Shown: one piece after another, positions 5,645 through 12,932 of the stretch
How positions within the stretch are numbered: the first letter of the stretch is position 1
How the letters are laid out: each line of letters begins with the position of its first letter
Origin: Hyphomicrobiales bacterium
Lineage (GTDB): Bacteria; Pseudomonadota; Alphaproteobacteria; Rhizobiales; JAKIUO01
Assembly: GCA_027069645.1 (NCBI GenBank)
Contig: JALXEI010000219.1
Span: 1-15,173, forward strand
Direction: 5' to 3'
Length of the DNA stretch: 15,173 nucleotides
Program-made: the position numbers and the translations under genes
The notes under the pieces: model-generated
What the model was told of the DNA's origin: nothing
What the model saw: only the letters and a program-made list of their open reading frames with translations
The model's database searches: none

Positions 5645-6277
5645 CTATTCCTCGCCCCAGTATTCCTTTGAGGCGACCGTGCCATCGTCGTTGAACTGAT
5701 AGATAACCGGTGTGCCGGTTGGCAGGTTGAGTTGCGTGACTTCTTCAGGGGTCAGGTCGTCCAGCTTCATAATCAGCCCGCGAAGCGAATTGCCGTGCGC
5801 GGCAATCAGCACGTTTTCGCCTCTTCTGAGACGGGGCATGATATCACTCTCGAAATAGGGCAGCACCCGCTCGGCGGTATCCTTCAGGCTTTCACCGCCT
5901 GGAGGCGGGGTATCGAAAGAGCGGCGCCAGATATGCACCTGTTCCTCGCCCCATTTCTTGCGGGCGTCGTCCTTGTTAAGCCCGGCCAGATCGCCATAGT
6001 CGCGCTCGTTGAGGGCCTTGTTGGCGATAATGCACAAGCCTTCCTGGTCAAGTTCGTCAAGAATGACAACAAGCGTGTTAAAAGCCCGTGCGAGGTGGCT
6101 CGTATAGGATACGTCAAATTTGTAACCGCGCTTTTTCATGCGCTTGCCGGCCTCGCGCGCCTCGGCAATCCCCTGTTTGGTCAGATGCACATCCGTCCAG
6201 CCCGTAAACAGGTTTTTCTTGTTCCATTCACTTTGTCCGTGGCGTATCAGCACCAGAACATTATCCATTTTCTTCAT
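5645..6277 (-). CDS. gpmA: 2,3-bisphosphoglycerate-dependent phosphoglycerate mutase
   Basis: The 210-residue enzyme interconverts 3- and 2-phosphoglycerate in glycolysis and gluconeogenesis in the cytoplasm. The histidine phosphatase signature is LIRHGQSEWN, with Arg12 and the phospho-acceptor His13. The FTGWTDVHLT segment, the SHLARAFNT motif (Arg64), NERDYGDLAGLNK with the acid residue Glu91, PPPGGESL, and AAHGNSLR with the second catalytic His161 are all present. It is shorter than the 250-residue E. coli enzyme, as is usual for the alphaproteobacterial form, which lacks part of the C-terminal tail. AGGAAAG lies 6 bases before the ATG at 6277. dapB ends 45 bases upstream with no terminator between, so co-transcription is likely. 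Confidence 0.96.
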   Translation of the reverse strand: MKKMDNVLVLIRHGQSEWNKKNLFTGWTDVHLTKQGIAEAREAGKRMKKRGYKFDVSYTSHLARAFNTLVVILDELDQEGLCIIANKALNERDYGDLAGLNKDDARKKWGEEQVHIWRRSFDTPPPGGESLKDTAERVLPYFESDIMPRLRRGENVLIAAHGNSLRGLIMKLDDLTPEEVTQLNLPTGTPVIYQFNDDGTVASKEYWGEE

Positions 6278-6322
6278 TTCATTCTTTCCTGCGTTGACGC
6301 AAATTCCTGCTTGCTGCGGGGT

Positions 6323-7132
6323 TCAGGAGAGCCCCAGCACATCTTTCATTGAATAGAGTCCCGGTGGCTTGCCAAGGGCCCACAATGCGGCCCTGACGGC
6401 GCCACGCGCAAAGATCGTCCGGTCACCGGCAATATGGGAAAGTTCGATACGCTCCCCCTCCCCGGCAAAGATCACCCTGTGTTCACCGATGACACTACCT
6501 CCGCGCAGGGTGGCAAAACCGATATCACCGCGGCGGCGTTCGCCGGTTATACCATCGCGAACCCTTACGGATTTTTCCTCAAGCGAAACACCGCGTCCGT
6601 CGGCTGCGGCCTCTCCCAGCATCAGGGCTGTGCCCGAGGGCGCATCCACCTTGTGACGGTGATGCATCTCCAGCACTTCAATATCAAAACTGTCATCGAG
6701 AACCCGCGCCATCTGCTCAACGAGCGCCGTGGCCAGATTGACGCCAAGGCTCATATTGCCCGCCTTGACGATGGTCGCATGGCGCGCTGCGGCTTCGAGT
6801 TTTTGTTCCTGTTCGGGGGTAAATCCGGTGGTACCGATTACATGCACAATGCGCGCCTGGGCGGCCAGATCGGCAAAAATATTACTGGCGGCAGGGGCTG
6901 TGAAATCAAGAATGCCGTCAACACGGGCAACAAGCGACAGGGGGTCTTCGACAATATCGACATCAAGGGGACCGATACCGGCCACTTCGCCAATATCGCG
7001 ACCGACAAGGTCGCTGCCGGGCTGTTCGGTTCCGCCTGCCACGACACAGCCTTCCATACTGTGCACAGCACGAACCAGCGCCTGCCCCATACGTCCGCCA
7101 GCGCCCATGACGGCGAGTTTCATGCCGCTCAT
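6323..7132 (-). CDS. dapB: 4-hydroxy-tetrahydrodipicolinate reductase
   Basis: The 269-residue enzyme carries out the NAD(P)H-dependent reduction step of the diaminopimelate/lysine pathway, needed for peptidoglycan and lysine. The nucleotide-binding glycine motif is GAGGRMG at residues 10-16. The family signature LEMHHRHKVDAPSGTA contains the catalytic pair His157 and Lys161 (E. coli His159 and Lys163), and the PSGTA loop binds the substrate. GTTGF and AGNMSLGVN motifs before it also fit. Length is normal (E. coli 273). AGGAC lies 6 bases before the ATG at 7132, which supports that start over the in-frame ATG 9 bases further in. The gene lies between ppa (85-base gap) and gpmA (45-base gap), all on the same strand. 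A possible promoter of its own is at 7162-7190. Confidence 0.97.
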   Translation of the reverse strand: MSGMKLAVMGAGGRMGQALVRAVHSMEGCVVAGGTEQPGSDLVGRDIGEVAGIGPLDVDIVEDPLSLVARVDGILDFTAPAASNIFADLAAQARIVHVIGTTGFTPEQEQKLEAAARHATIVKAGNMSLGVNLATALVEQMARVLDDSFDIEVLEMHHRHKVDAPSGTALMLGEAAADGRGVSLEEKSVRVRDGITGERRRGDIGFATLRGGSVIGEHRVIFAGEGERIELSHIAGDRTIFARGAVRAALWALGKPPGLYSMKDVLGLS

Positions 7133-7161
7133 ATGCTACGTCCTTTATGTTTTCGCGTCAC

Positions 7162-7190
7162 GCTATAGCGCATGACCGGTCAAATAGCAA
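7162..7190 (-). promoter_or_regulatory. Candidate dapB promoter overlapping a 10-base palindrome
   Basis: On the - strand TTGCTA (7190-7185) and TATAGC (7167-7162) are separated by 17 bases, each with four of six consensus matches. The -10 lies inside the perfect palindrome CGCTATAGCG (7161-7170), which is flanked by GTCA and TGAC half-sites. The distance to the dapB ATG is about 30 bases. A palindrome over the -10 could be a repressor site, but this is only a pattern match. Confidence 0.3.
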
Positions 7191-7217
7191 AGATCGAACT
7201 GCAACCATCCACGAAAA

Positions 7218-7760
7218 TCAGCCGGATTCACTTTCAGCCTTGTAGCGGGCAATGGCTTCAACGATTTTTTCACGCGCTTCGGTCTCGTCACCCCAGTGAT
7301 CAATCTTCACCCATTTGCCATCTTCCAGATCCTTGTAACGTTGGAAAAAGTGCTCGATCTGGCGAACCAGCAACGAAGGCAGGTCGCGATAATTATTGAT
7401 GCGGTCAAACATTGAAGAAACCCGGCTGCTGGGCACGACAATGATCTTTTCGTCCTCGCCGCCTTCATCCACCATGTGCAAAACACCGATGGCCCGACAA
7501 TTTATCACCGAACCGGGAATGATCGGTCGCTGATTGGCAATCAGAATATCGATGGGGTCCCCGTCATCGGAAAGGGTATGGGGAACAAAACCGTAATTTC
7601 CAGGATAGCGCATTGCGGTATAAAGGATGCGATCGACAACCAGCGTTCCCGCCTGCTTGTCCATTTCATATTTGACCGGCTCGCCACCAATGGGGACTTC
7701 AACCACAACATTGATATCGTGTGGCGGATTTTCGCCCACCTTTATCGCATCAAGTCTCAT
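7218..7760 (-). CDS. ppa: Inorganic pyrophosphatase (family I)
   Basis: The 180-residue cytoplasmic enzyme hydrolyses pyrophosphate to phosphate and so pulls nucleic acid and protein synthesis forward. The metal-binding signature DDGDPIDILI gives Asp66, Asp68 and Asp71, matching E. coli Asp65, Asp67 and Asp70. Other family parts are present: PIGGEPVKYEMDK (substrate-binding Glu and Lys), RYPGNYGFVPHTL, and the C-terminal HFFQRYKDLEDGKWVK. Length is near the E. coli 176 residues. GAGGAG precedes the ATG at 7760 with a somewhat long gap of about 11 bases; the N-terminus MRLDAIKVG fits the family, so the start is sound. It is the first gene of the ppa-dapB-gpmA run and is divergent from divL. 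Confidence 0.97.
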   Translation of the reverse strand: MRLDAIKVGENPPHDINVVVEVPIGGEPVKYEMDKQAGTLVVDRILYTAMRYPGNYGFVPHTLSDDGDPIDILIANQRPIIPGSVINCRAIGVLHMVDEGGEDEKIIVVPSSRVSSMFDRINNYRDLPSLLVRQIEHFFQRYKDLEDGKWVKIDHWGDETEAREKIVEAIARYKAESESG

Positions 7761-7820
7761 GAGAGCAAATTCTCCTCAATAATATTGGTGGTGTCTGCTC
7801 GATTTTCACCCCGGGCTTCA

Positions 7821-7847
7821 GCGCCTTTCTAGGCGCAACGGCGCAAC
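7821..7847. repeat. Hairpin and 8-base tandem repeat upstream of ppa
   Basis: GCGCCT (7821-7826) and AGGCGC (7831-7836) form a perfect 6-bp stem with a TTCT loop. It overlaps a tandem pair of GGCGCAAC (7832-7839 and 7840-7847). The element lies about 65 bases upstream of the ppa start in the ppa/divL divergent region. No T run follows on either strand, so a terminator is unlikely. Confidence 0.45.
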
Positions 7848-7903
7848 ACTGCAACAGTTTCCTGGCAATGTGCCCAAAGGGTCGCAGCCGCCCTCGCGCA
7901 TGG

Positions 7904-7953
7904 TTGATCTTTGGTACCGGGCCGATCTATGCTAAAATCTGATTCGGGCCCGG
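7904..7953 (+). promoter_or_regulatory. Candidate divL promoter with flanking inverted repeat
   Basis: TTGATC (7904-7909) and TATGCT (7928-7933) are spaced by 18 bases, each with four of six consensus matches. A 7-base inverted repeat, CCGGGCC at 7917-7923 and GGCCCGG at 7947-7953, brackets the -10 box with a 23-base spacer. This arrangement could be a regulator site or a leader hairpin. No CtrA site (TTAA, 7 bases, TTAA) was found in the gap. The leader to the chosen divL ATG would be about 115 bases. Confidence 0.35.
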
Positions 7954-8056
7954 ACGTTCTTCGGGGGATCCGGTCGGTTCATGGCGTGCCCGTTCTTTCC
8001 TGTATTTGTTGCTCTTGCGTAAAACGCGCACTCATATTTTGTCTGGAGCAAACGCA

Positions 8057-10558
8057 ATGCAGCTTTTCCCGCAGTGGCACCTGCCTCAAGGGCTATTGAA
8101 CGGCATCCGATGGCCGAAAAAACGTTCAGCCCTGCTGGCCGGCAGCGCCCTGACGGGCTGGTGCATGACCACACAGGCGGCGATGGCAGCCGGGGCCGTT
8201 CCCGACAGCCTGACCGGTCATGCGCTTGAATACGGCCTCGCCGGGGGGCTGGTAGTGATTGCCGGTCTGGGACTTTACGCTTTTGTTACCAGCTATCGCC
8301 AGACGAGGCGTGCCCTCAAACACGCCCGCCAGGAAATCAGTCATTTCAAAACCCGCCTCAACATGATGCAGTCGGTGCTCAACACACAGCCGCAAATCGT
8401 CATTGAGCTCTCGCCGCAAAACCCGCCCCGGCTACTGTTTCATTCATTGCAGGATCACAGTGAAATCCCCGCCGGACCGCGACAGTTGCTGGATTTCTCG
8501 CAATGGATCGGAGAGGGTCTGCCCGATTTGCAGGGCAAGCTTGTGCAATTGCTCAAAAAGGGCCGCGCCTTTTGTATTACGGTGCGCACCCGCAAGGGGC
8601 TTTTGATGGAGGCCGAAGGTCAGACAAGTGGCGGCGCCGTGCTGGTCTTTCGTGATCTCTCGGGCAGTCTGCGCAAGGAAGTGCGCATGCTTGATGAACA
8701 GGAAAAACTCAAAAACCGCATAAAACTCATGCAAACCCTGTTTGATGCCCTGCCCATGCCGGTCTGGTTTCGCGATCAGCAGGGCCGCCTGACCTGGGTC
8801 AACAACAGCTATGCCGAGGCTGTTGATGCTGTTTCACCCGAGATTGTCTGCAAGAAACAGATCGAATTGCTGGAACAGCGACAGATAAAGGATGTCAATC
8901 GCGAGCTTCGTCACAGCCCGGTCTATCGCAAGCGCATGCACACGATTATTGGCGGCGAACGCCAGGCTTTTGAAACCATTGCCGTGCCGGTCGGAGAAGA
9001 ACACGGTTCGATTGCCATTGATGTCGCCGCCGAAGAGACCGCCCAGGGGGCTCTTGACCGTCACATCGCGGCTCACATACGCACCCTTGACCGGGTCAGT
9101 GCCGCCGTCGCCTTTTTCGACGCCGACCAGCGCCTGTCCTTTTTCAACCGGGCCTATGCCGATTTCTGGGAGTTTGATGAAAACTGGCTGAACAGCAAGC
9201 CAAAGGACAGTGAAATTCTTGATCGCCTGCGGGCCACAAGAATGCTTCCCGAACAGGTTGACTATAACAACTGGAAGAGCGACTGGCTGTCGATCTATAA
9301 CAGCGACGAGGCCCATGAAGACAAATGGTATCTGCCGGACGGGCGGGCCGTTCATGTGGTGGTGGATCAGAGCCCCGATGGCGGCGTGATCTACATGTTT
9401 GAAAATCTGACCGAGCGGATTAATCTGCAAAGTTCCTTCAACGAGCTGACCAGCGTCCAGCGCGAAACACTTGATGCCCTGCGCGAGGGTGTGGCGGTGT
9501 TTGCTCCCAATGGCCGTCTCAAACTTTCAAACACGGCCTTCATGAATATCTGGAACCTGACCGACGAGGATCTTGCCGACGAACCTCACATCGAACAGAT
9601 CATTCACCTTTGCCGTCCGCTTTATGACAGCGACGAGGACTGGGATGCCTTCCGGCGCTCTGTCACCGATATCGACGACGAGCGCTCCTCGTTCGAGGGG
9701 CGTTTCCAGCGCCTCGACGAGACCGTTCTGGCCTTCACCAGTTTCCCGCTGCCGGACGGGGCGACCCTTTTGACTTTTGTTGACGTTACCGATGAAGAGC
9801 GTGCCGAACAGGCCCTGCTGGAAAAAAACAAGGCTTTGCAGGCTGCCGACCAGCTTAAAAACGACTTTATCTCCAATGTCTCCTACGAGCTGCGAACCCC
9901 TTTGACCTCGATCATGGGCTTTAGCGAATTGCTGGGCACCGGGCAAATCGGGGAACTCAACCCGCAACAGCGGGAATATCTGGGCAACATCACCGCATCC
10001 AGCGCCAAACTGGAAGCCATTATCAGCAATATTCTGGACCTTGTGACAATGGATGCCGGCAATTTCGAACTGACGCTGGCCCCTGTTAAAATCAGTGAAA
10101 TTCTCAAGGCGGCAACCCTTGGCGTGCGCGACAGGCTGAAAAAGGAAAACCTCACCCTTGATGTCGATATTGCCGGGGAACTGGACATGATCACCGCAGA
10201 TGGCCAGCGGGTCATCCAGGTGCTTTACAATCTGCTGCAAAACGCCATCGGATTTTCGGAACCGAACTCCCTTATCAGGCTGTATGTCGAACGCCAGGGA
10301 TCAATGGTGGCCTTTACCGTGGAGGACGAAGGCTGCGGCATCCCCGAGGATATTCGCAACACGATTTTCAAGCGCTTTGAAAGCTGTTCGCTGGGCTCCA
10401 AACATCGCGGCGTTGGCCTTGGCCTTTCGATTGTCACCAGTATTGCCGAACTGCACGGCGGTGATGTGGAATTGCAATCCAGAGTGGGGGTGGGTACAAA
10501 GATAACCGTTCGCTTCCCCCTTGAGGGCAAACGCGAACTGGTGGAAGCGGCGGAGTAG
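8057..10558 (+). CDS. divL: DivL-type PAS sensor kinase with tyrosine at the phospho-acceptor site
   Basis: The 833-residue protein has one or two N-terminal hydrophobic segments (about 22-42 and 56-75), then three PAS-like domains (about 225-330, 340-450 and 468-580), a HisKA dimer domain (about 590-660) and a C-terminal ATPase domain (about 700-830). The H-box reads VSYELRTPLTSI: Tyr610 (codon TAC) stands where ordinary kinases have the phospho-accepting His. This is the hallmark of DivL, which in Caulobacter interacts with the DivK regulator and controls the CckA-CtrA cell-cycle pathway. The ATPase domain keeps the N-box (Asn725, Asn729), the G1 box DEGCGI (757-762), the F-box IFKRFE and the G2 box GVGLGL (785-790). 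The N-box reads NAIGFS, where a basic residue is usual. The frame is open back to a TTG at 8006, but ATG 8057 with GGAG 8 bases upstream is the better start. It heads an operon with tsaE-amgK, murU and addB. Confidence 0.9.
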   Translation: MQLFPQWHLPQGLLNGIRWPKKRSALLAGSALTGWCMTTQAAMAAGAVPDSLTGHALEYGLAGGLVVIAGLGLYAFVTSYRQTRRALKHARQEISHFKTRLNMMQSVLNTQPQIVIELSPQNPPRLLFHSLQDHSEIPAGPRQLLDFSQWIGEGLPDLQGKLVQLLKKGRAFCITVRTRKGLLMEAEGQTSGGAVLVFRDLSGSLRKEVRMLDEQEKLKNRIKLMQTLFDALPMPVWFRDQQGRLTWVNNSYAEAVDAVSPEIVCKKQIELLEQRQIKDVNRELRHSPVYRKRMHTIIGGERQAFETIAVPVGEEHGSIAIDVAAEETAQGALDRHIAAHIRTLDRVSAAVAFFDADQRLSFFNRAYADFWEFDENWLNSKPKDSEILDRLRATRMLPEQVDYNNWKSDWLSIYNSDEAHEDKWYLPDGRAVHVVVDQSPDGGVIYMFENLTERINLQSSFNELTSVQRETLDALREGVAVFAPNGRLKLSNTAFMNIWNLTDEDLADEPHIEQIIHLCRPLYDSDEDWDAFRRSVTDIDDERSSFEGRFQRLDETVLAFTSFPLPDGATLLTFVDVTDEERAEQALLEKNKALQAADQLKNDFISNVSYELRTPLTSIMGFSELLGTGQIGELNPQQREYLGNITASSAKLEAIISNILDLVTMDAGNFELTLAPVKISEILKAATLGVRDRLKKENLTLDVDIAGELDMITADGQRVIQVLYNLLQNAIGFSEPNSLIRLYVERQGSMVAFTVEDEGCGIPEDIRNTIFKRFESCSLGSKHRGVGLGLSIVTSIAELHGGDVELQSRVGVGTKITVRFPLEGKRELVEAAE

Positions 10559-10635
10559 GACAACCGGCCCCGCCGTATGAATTTGGGTCACAACCGGAAA
10601 ACACGGGGTTCGTTCTGCAAAATCAAACCAAAAGC

Positions 10636-12174
10636 GTGCAGCTTGACCTGCCTGACCTTGACCTTTCGGCGCTCGACCGCCTTGCCGCCGCCCTGCTGCC
10701 CCTGCTCGGGGCCGGCGATTTTATCGCCCTTGCCGGCGAACCGGGCAGTGGCAAGACAGCCTTTGCCCGCGCGCTCATATTGCGTATGCTGGGCCCCGAC
10801 AGCCGTGAGGAAATTCCCTCGCCGAGCTTCGCCATTCTGCAAACCTATAAAACAGCGCGAATGCCGGTCTATCATTTCGATTTTTACAGACTTTCCGGTG
10901 TTGACGAAACCGTCGAGCTTGGTCTTGATGAAGCCCTCAATGACGGTCTGGTGCTGGCGGAATGGCCCGACCGGCTGGAAAACGAACTGCCGGACGACCG
11001 GCTGGAAATCCATTTTCGCGACGCGCAGGAGCTTGACCGGCGCAATCTCACTCTTGTCGCTGTGGGCCGCTTTGCCCCGCGTCTGCAACGCTATATCGAA
11101 ATTGATCGGTTCCTGTATGATGCCGGATGGAACAGGGCCTGGCGCCATTTCCTCCAGGGTGATGCCTCGACAAGAAGCTATACCCGCCTGTCAAAAACCG
11201 ATGCCAGCGCCCTTTTGATGGACGCGCCGCGCCAGCCCGACGGGCCGCCGGTGCGCGATGATCGTCCCTATAGCAGCCTTGCGCACCTTGCCGAGGATGT
11301 GCGTCCCTTTGTGGCTATTGCCAATGCGCTGCACAGTGAGGGTTTCAGCACGCCGCAAATTCTTGCGTCCGATCTCGACAGGGGCCTTTTGCTGCTTGAG
11401 GATTTTGGCGACAGGGTGTTTGGCAAACTCGTCAATCAGGGGGCAGCGATGGCGCCGCTATATGAAGAAGCGACGCGAGTCCTGGCCGAACTGTCCCGAA
11501 AAACACCCCCTGACAGCCTGCCCCTGCCCGATGGCAGCGCTTTTAAATTGCCGTTTTACAATCTTGAAGCCTTTGGCATTGAACTGGAACTGCTGCTCGA
11601 CTGGTTCTGGCCCGCGGCCCGGAGAGAAGCCATTTCCCCCGAATTGCGCGCTGAATATCTGCAACTCTGGCAGAACGCCCTGCTGCCGGTCTTTTCGCAA
11701 TCCAATAGCTGGGTGTTGCGCGATTTTCACTCGCCCAACCTGATCTGGCTGGAAGAGCGCAGCGGCACCCGCCGCGTCGGGCTGATCGATTTTCAGGACG
11801 CCCAGCGTGGTCACCCCGCCTATGATCTCGTATCCCTGTTGCAGGATGCCCGCCTTGATGTGCCTGCCGAACTGGAACAGCACTGCCTTGATCTTTACAT
11901 GGAGCTTGCCCAAACAGCAAACAGTGCTTTCGACGAGCAGGCCTTTCGCACCTGCTACGCCACCCTTGGAGCGCAGCGCAATACCAAGATTCTCGGCATC
12001 TTTATCCGCCTTGCCAAACGCGACAACAAGCCTTCCTATCTCGCCCATATCCCGCGCGTAGCAAACTATCTCGGCCGCAATCTTGATCATCCGGCCCTGG
12101 GGGAACTGAAAGCCTGGTATGACCGGCATGTCCCTGTTGAATTGCGCGCCAGTCCGCTGAAAGGCGAAGAGTGA
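10636..12174 (+). CDS. tsaE: TsaE / AmgK-type sugar kinase fusion protein
   Basis: A 512-residue fusion. Residues 1-155 are TsaE, the ATPase that supports t6A37 tRNA modification by the TsaBD complex: P-loop GEPGSGKT (34-41), SPSFAILQTY, HFDFYRL and AEWPDRL are all present. From about 168 on is an aminoglycoside-phosphotransferase-fold kinase like AmgK, which phosphorylates MurNAc/GlcNAc at the anomeric position for cell-wall recycling. It has the GDASTRSYTRL N-terminal motif, LRDFHSPN with catalytic Asp363 and Asn368, and the metal-binding LIDFQD (Asp385). Such fusions are known in alphaproteobacteria. The start is uncertain: GTG 10636 has no clear ribosome site, no ATG is in frame between it and divL, and the frame is open further upstream. 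The stop overlaps the murU ATG by one base (TGATG), and the following MurU-like gene supplies the next step after AmgK. Confidence 0.92.
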   Translation: MQLDLPDLDLSALDRLAAALLPLLGAGDFIALAGEPGSGKTAFARALILRMLGPDSREEIPSPSFAILQTYKTARMPVYHFDFYRLSGVDETVELGLDEALNDGLVLAEWPDRLENELPDDRLEIHFRDAQELDRRNLTLVAVGRFAPRLQRYIEIDRFLYDAGWNRAWRHFLQGDASTRSYTRLSKTDASALLMDAPRQPDGPPVRDDRPYSSLAHLAEDVRPFVAIANALHSEGFSTPQILASDLDRGLLLLEDFGDRVFGKLVNQGAAMAPLYEEATRVLAELSRKTPPDSLPLPDGSAFKLPFYNLEAFGIELELLLDWFWPAARREAISPELRAEYLQLWQNALLPVFSQSNSWVLRDFHSPNLIWLEERSGTRRVGLIDFQDAQRGHPAYDLVSLLQDARLDVPAELEQHCLDLYMELAQTANSAFDEQAFRTCYATLGAQRNTKILGIFIRLAKRDNKPSYLAHIPRVANYLGRNLDHPALGELKAWYDRHVPVELRASPLKGEE

Positions 12175-12932
12175 TGAAAACCGCCCCCGTTACAGCCCGC
12201 AAAATCACCGCCACCGGCATAACAACCGCCATGACACTGGCGGCCGGATTTGGCAAGCGGATGATGCCTTTGACCCTTGATCGCCCGAAACCAATGGTGG
12301 AACTGGACGGCAGGCCGATGATTGATCATGTGCTCGATCGCCTCGCCAGGGCCGGGATTGAAAACTGTATTGTCAATCTGCACTATCAGGCCGATGTGCT
12401 CGAAAACCATCTGCGGCAGCGGCGGGAAAAACCGCTCATTACCTTTTCCAGCGAACGCGATACCATTCTTGATACCGGTGGCGGCATAAAGCGGGCCCTG
12501 CCGCTGATCGGTGACCGACCTTTTGTGCTGCACAATTCCGACAGCGTATGGATTGAAGGCCAAACCGACAATATTGCCCGCCTGCTCAACCAATATGATG
12601 CCGAAAAGATGGATTGCCTGCTGCTTCTGGCCCCGACTAAAACCTGCCTTGGCTATGAGGGCAAAGGCGATTTTCTGATGGATTCTCATGGCCGGTTACG
12701 CCGTCGTCGCTCTGACGAAATCAGTCCTTTTGTTTTTACCGGCGTTTCCATCCAGCACCCGCGTCTGTTTGAAAACAGTCCCGATGGCGCTTTTTCCATC
12801 AATCAGTTATGGGACCGGGCCCTTGCCGCAGGGCGCGTTTACGGTCTGTTGTTCGAGGGAACCTGGATGCATGTCGGCACCCCGGAAGCCCTCCGGCAAG
12901 CGGAAAAGGCGATATATGACGCAAGAAGCTGA
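12174..12932 (+). CDS. murU: N-acetylmuramate alpha-1-phosphate uridylyltransferase (MurU-like)
   Basis: The 252-residue protein is a sugar-1-phosphate nucleotidyltransferase. Near the N-terminus it has the signature LAAGFGKRMMPLT followed by RPKPMVEL; Lys of RPKP binds the sugar phosphate. Further motifs are NLHYQADVL, ERDTILDTGGGIKRAL, the metal-binding NSDSVW (Asp), FTGVSI and WMHVGTPEAL. MurU makes UDP-MurNAc from MurNAc-1-phosphate, the product of AmgK, so the fusion gene before it is the natural partner in anabolic peptidoglycan recycling. The role as MurU rather than a glucose- or mannose-1-phosphate enzyme is inferred from this pairing. ATG 12174 overlaps the stop of tsaE-amgK (TGATG); a GTG one codon earlier also exists. 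The N-terminus carries about 16 residues before the usual family start, so the ATG at 12231 is a possible alternative. The 3' end overlaps addB by 17 bases. Confidence 0.88.
   Translation: MKTAPVTARKITATGITTAMTLAAGFGKRMMPLTLDRPKPMVELDGRPMIDHVLDRLARAGIENCIVNLHYQADVLENHLRQRREKPLITFSSERDTILDTGGGIKRALPLIGDRPFVLHNSDSVWIEGQTDNIARLLNQYDAEKMDCLLLLAPTKTCLGYEGKGDFLMDSHGRLRRRRSDEISPFVFTGVSIQHPRLFENSPDGAFSINQLWDRALAAGRVYGLLFEGTWMHVGTPEALRQAEKAIYDARS

Noticed and set aside
6434..7168. 244-codon + strand frame opposite dapB
   Set aside because: It is antisense to dapB, which has all catalytic motifs; the shadow product is not recognisable.
8006..8056. DivL start at TTG 8006
   Set aside because: ATG 8057 has GGAG 8 bases upstream, while the TTG has no ribosome site and adds only 17 residues of no clear value.
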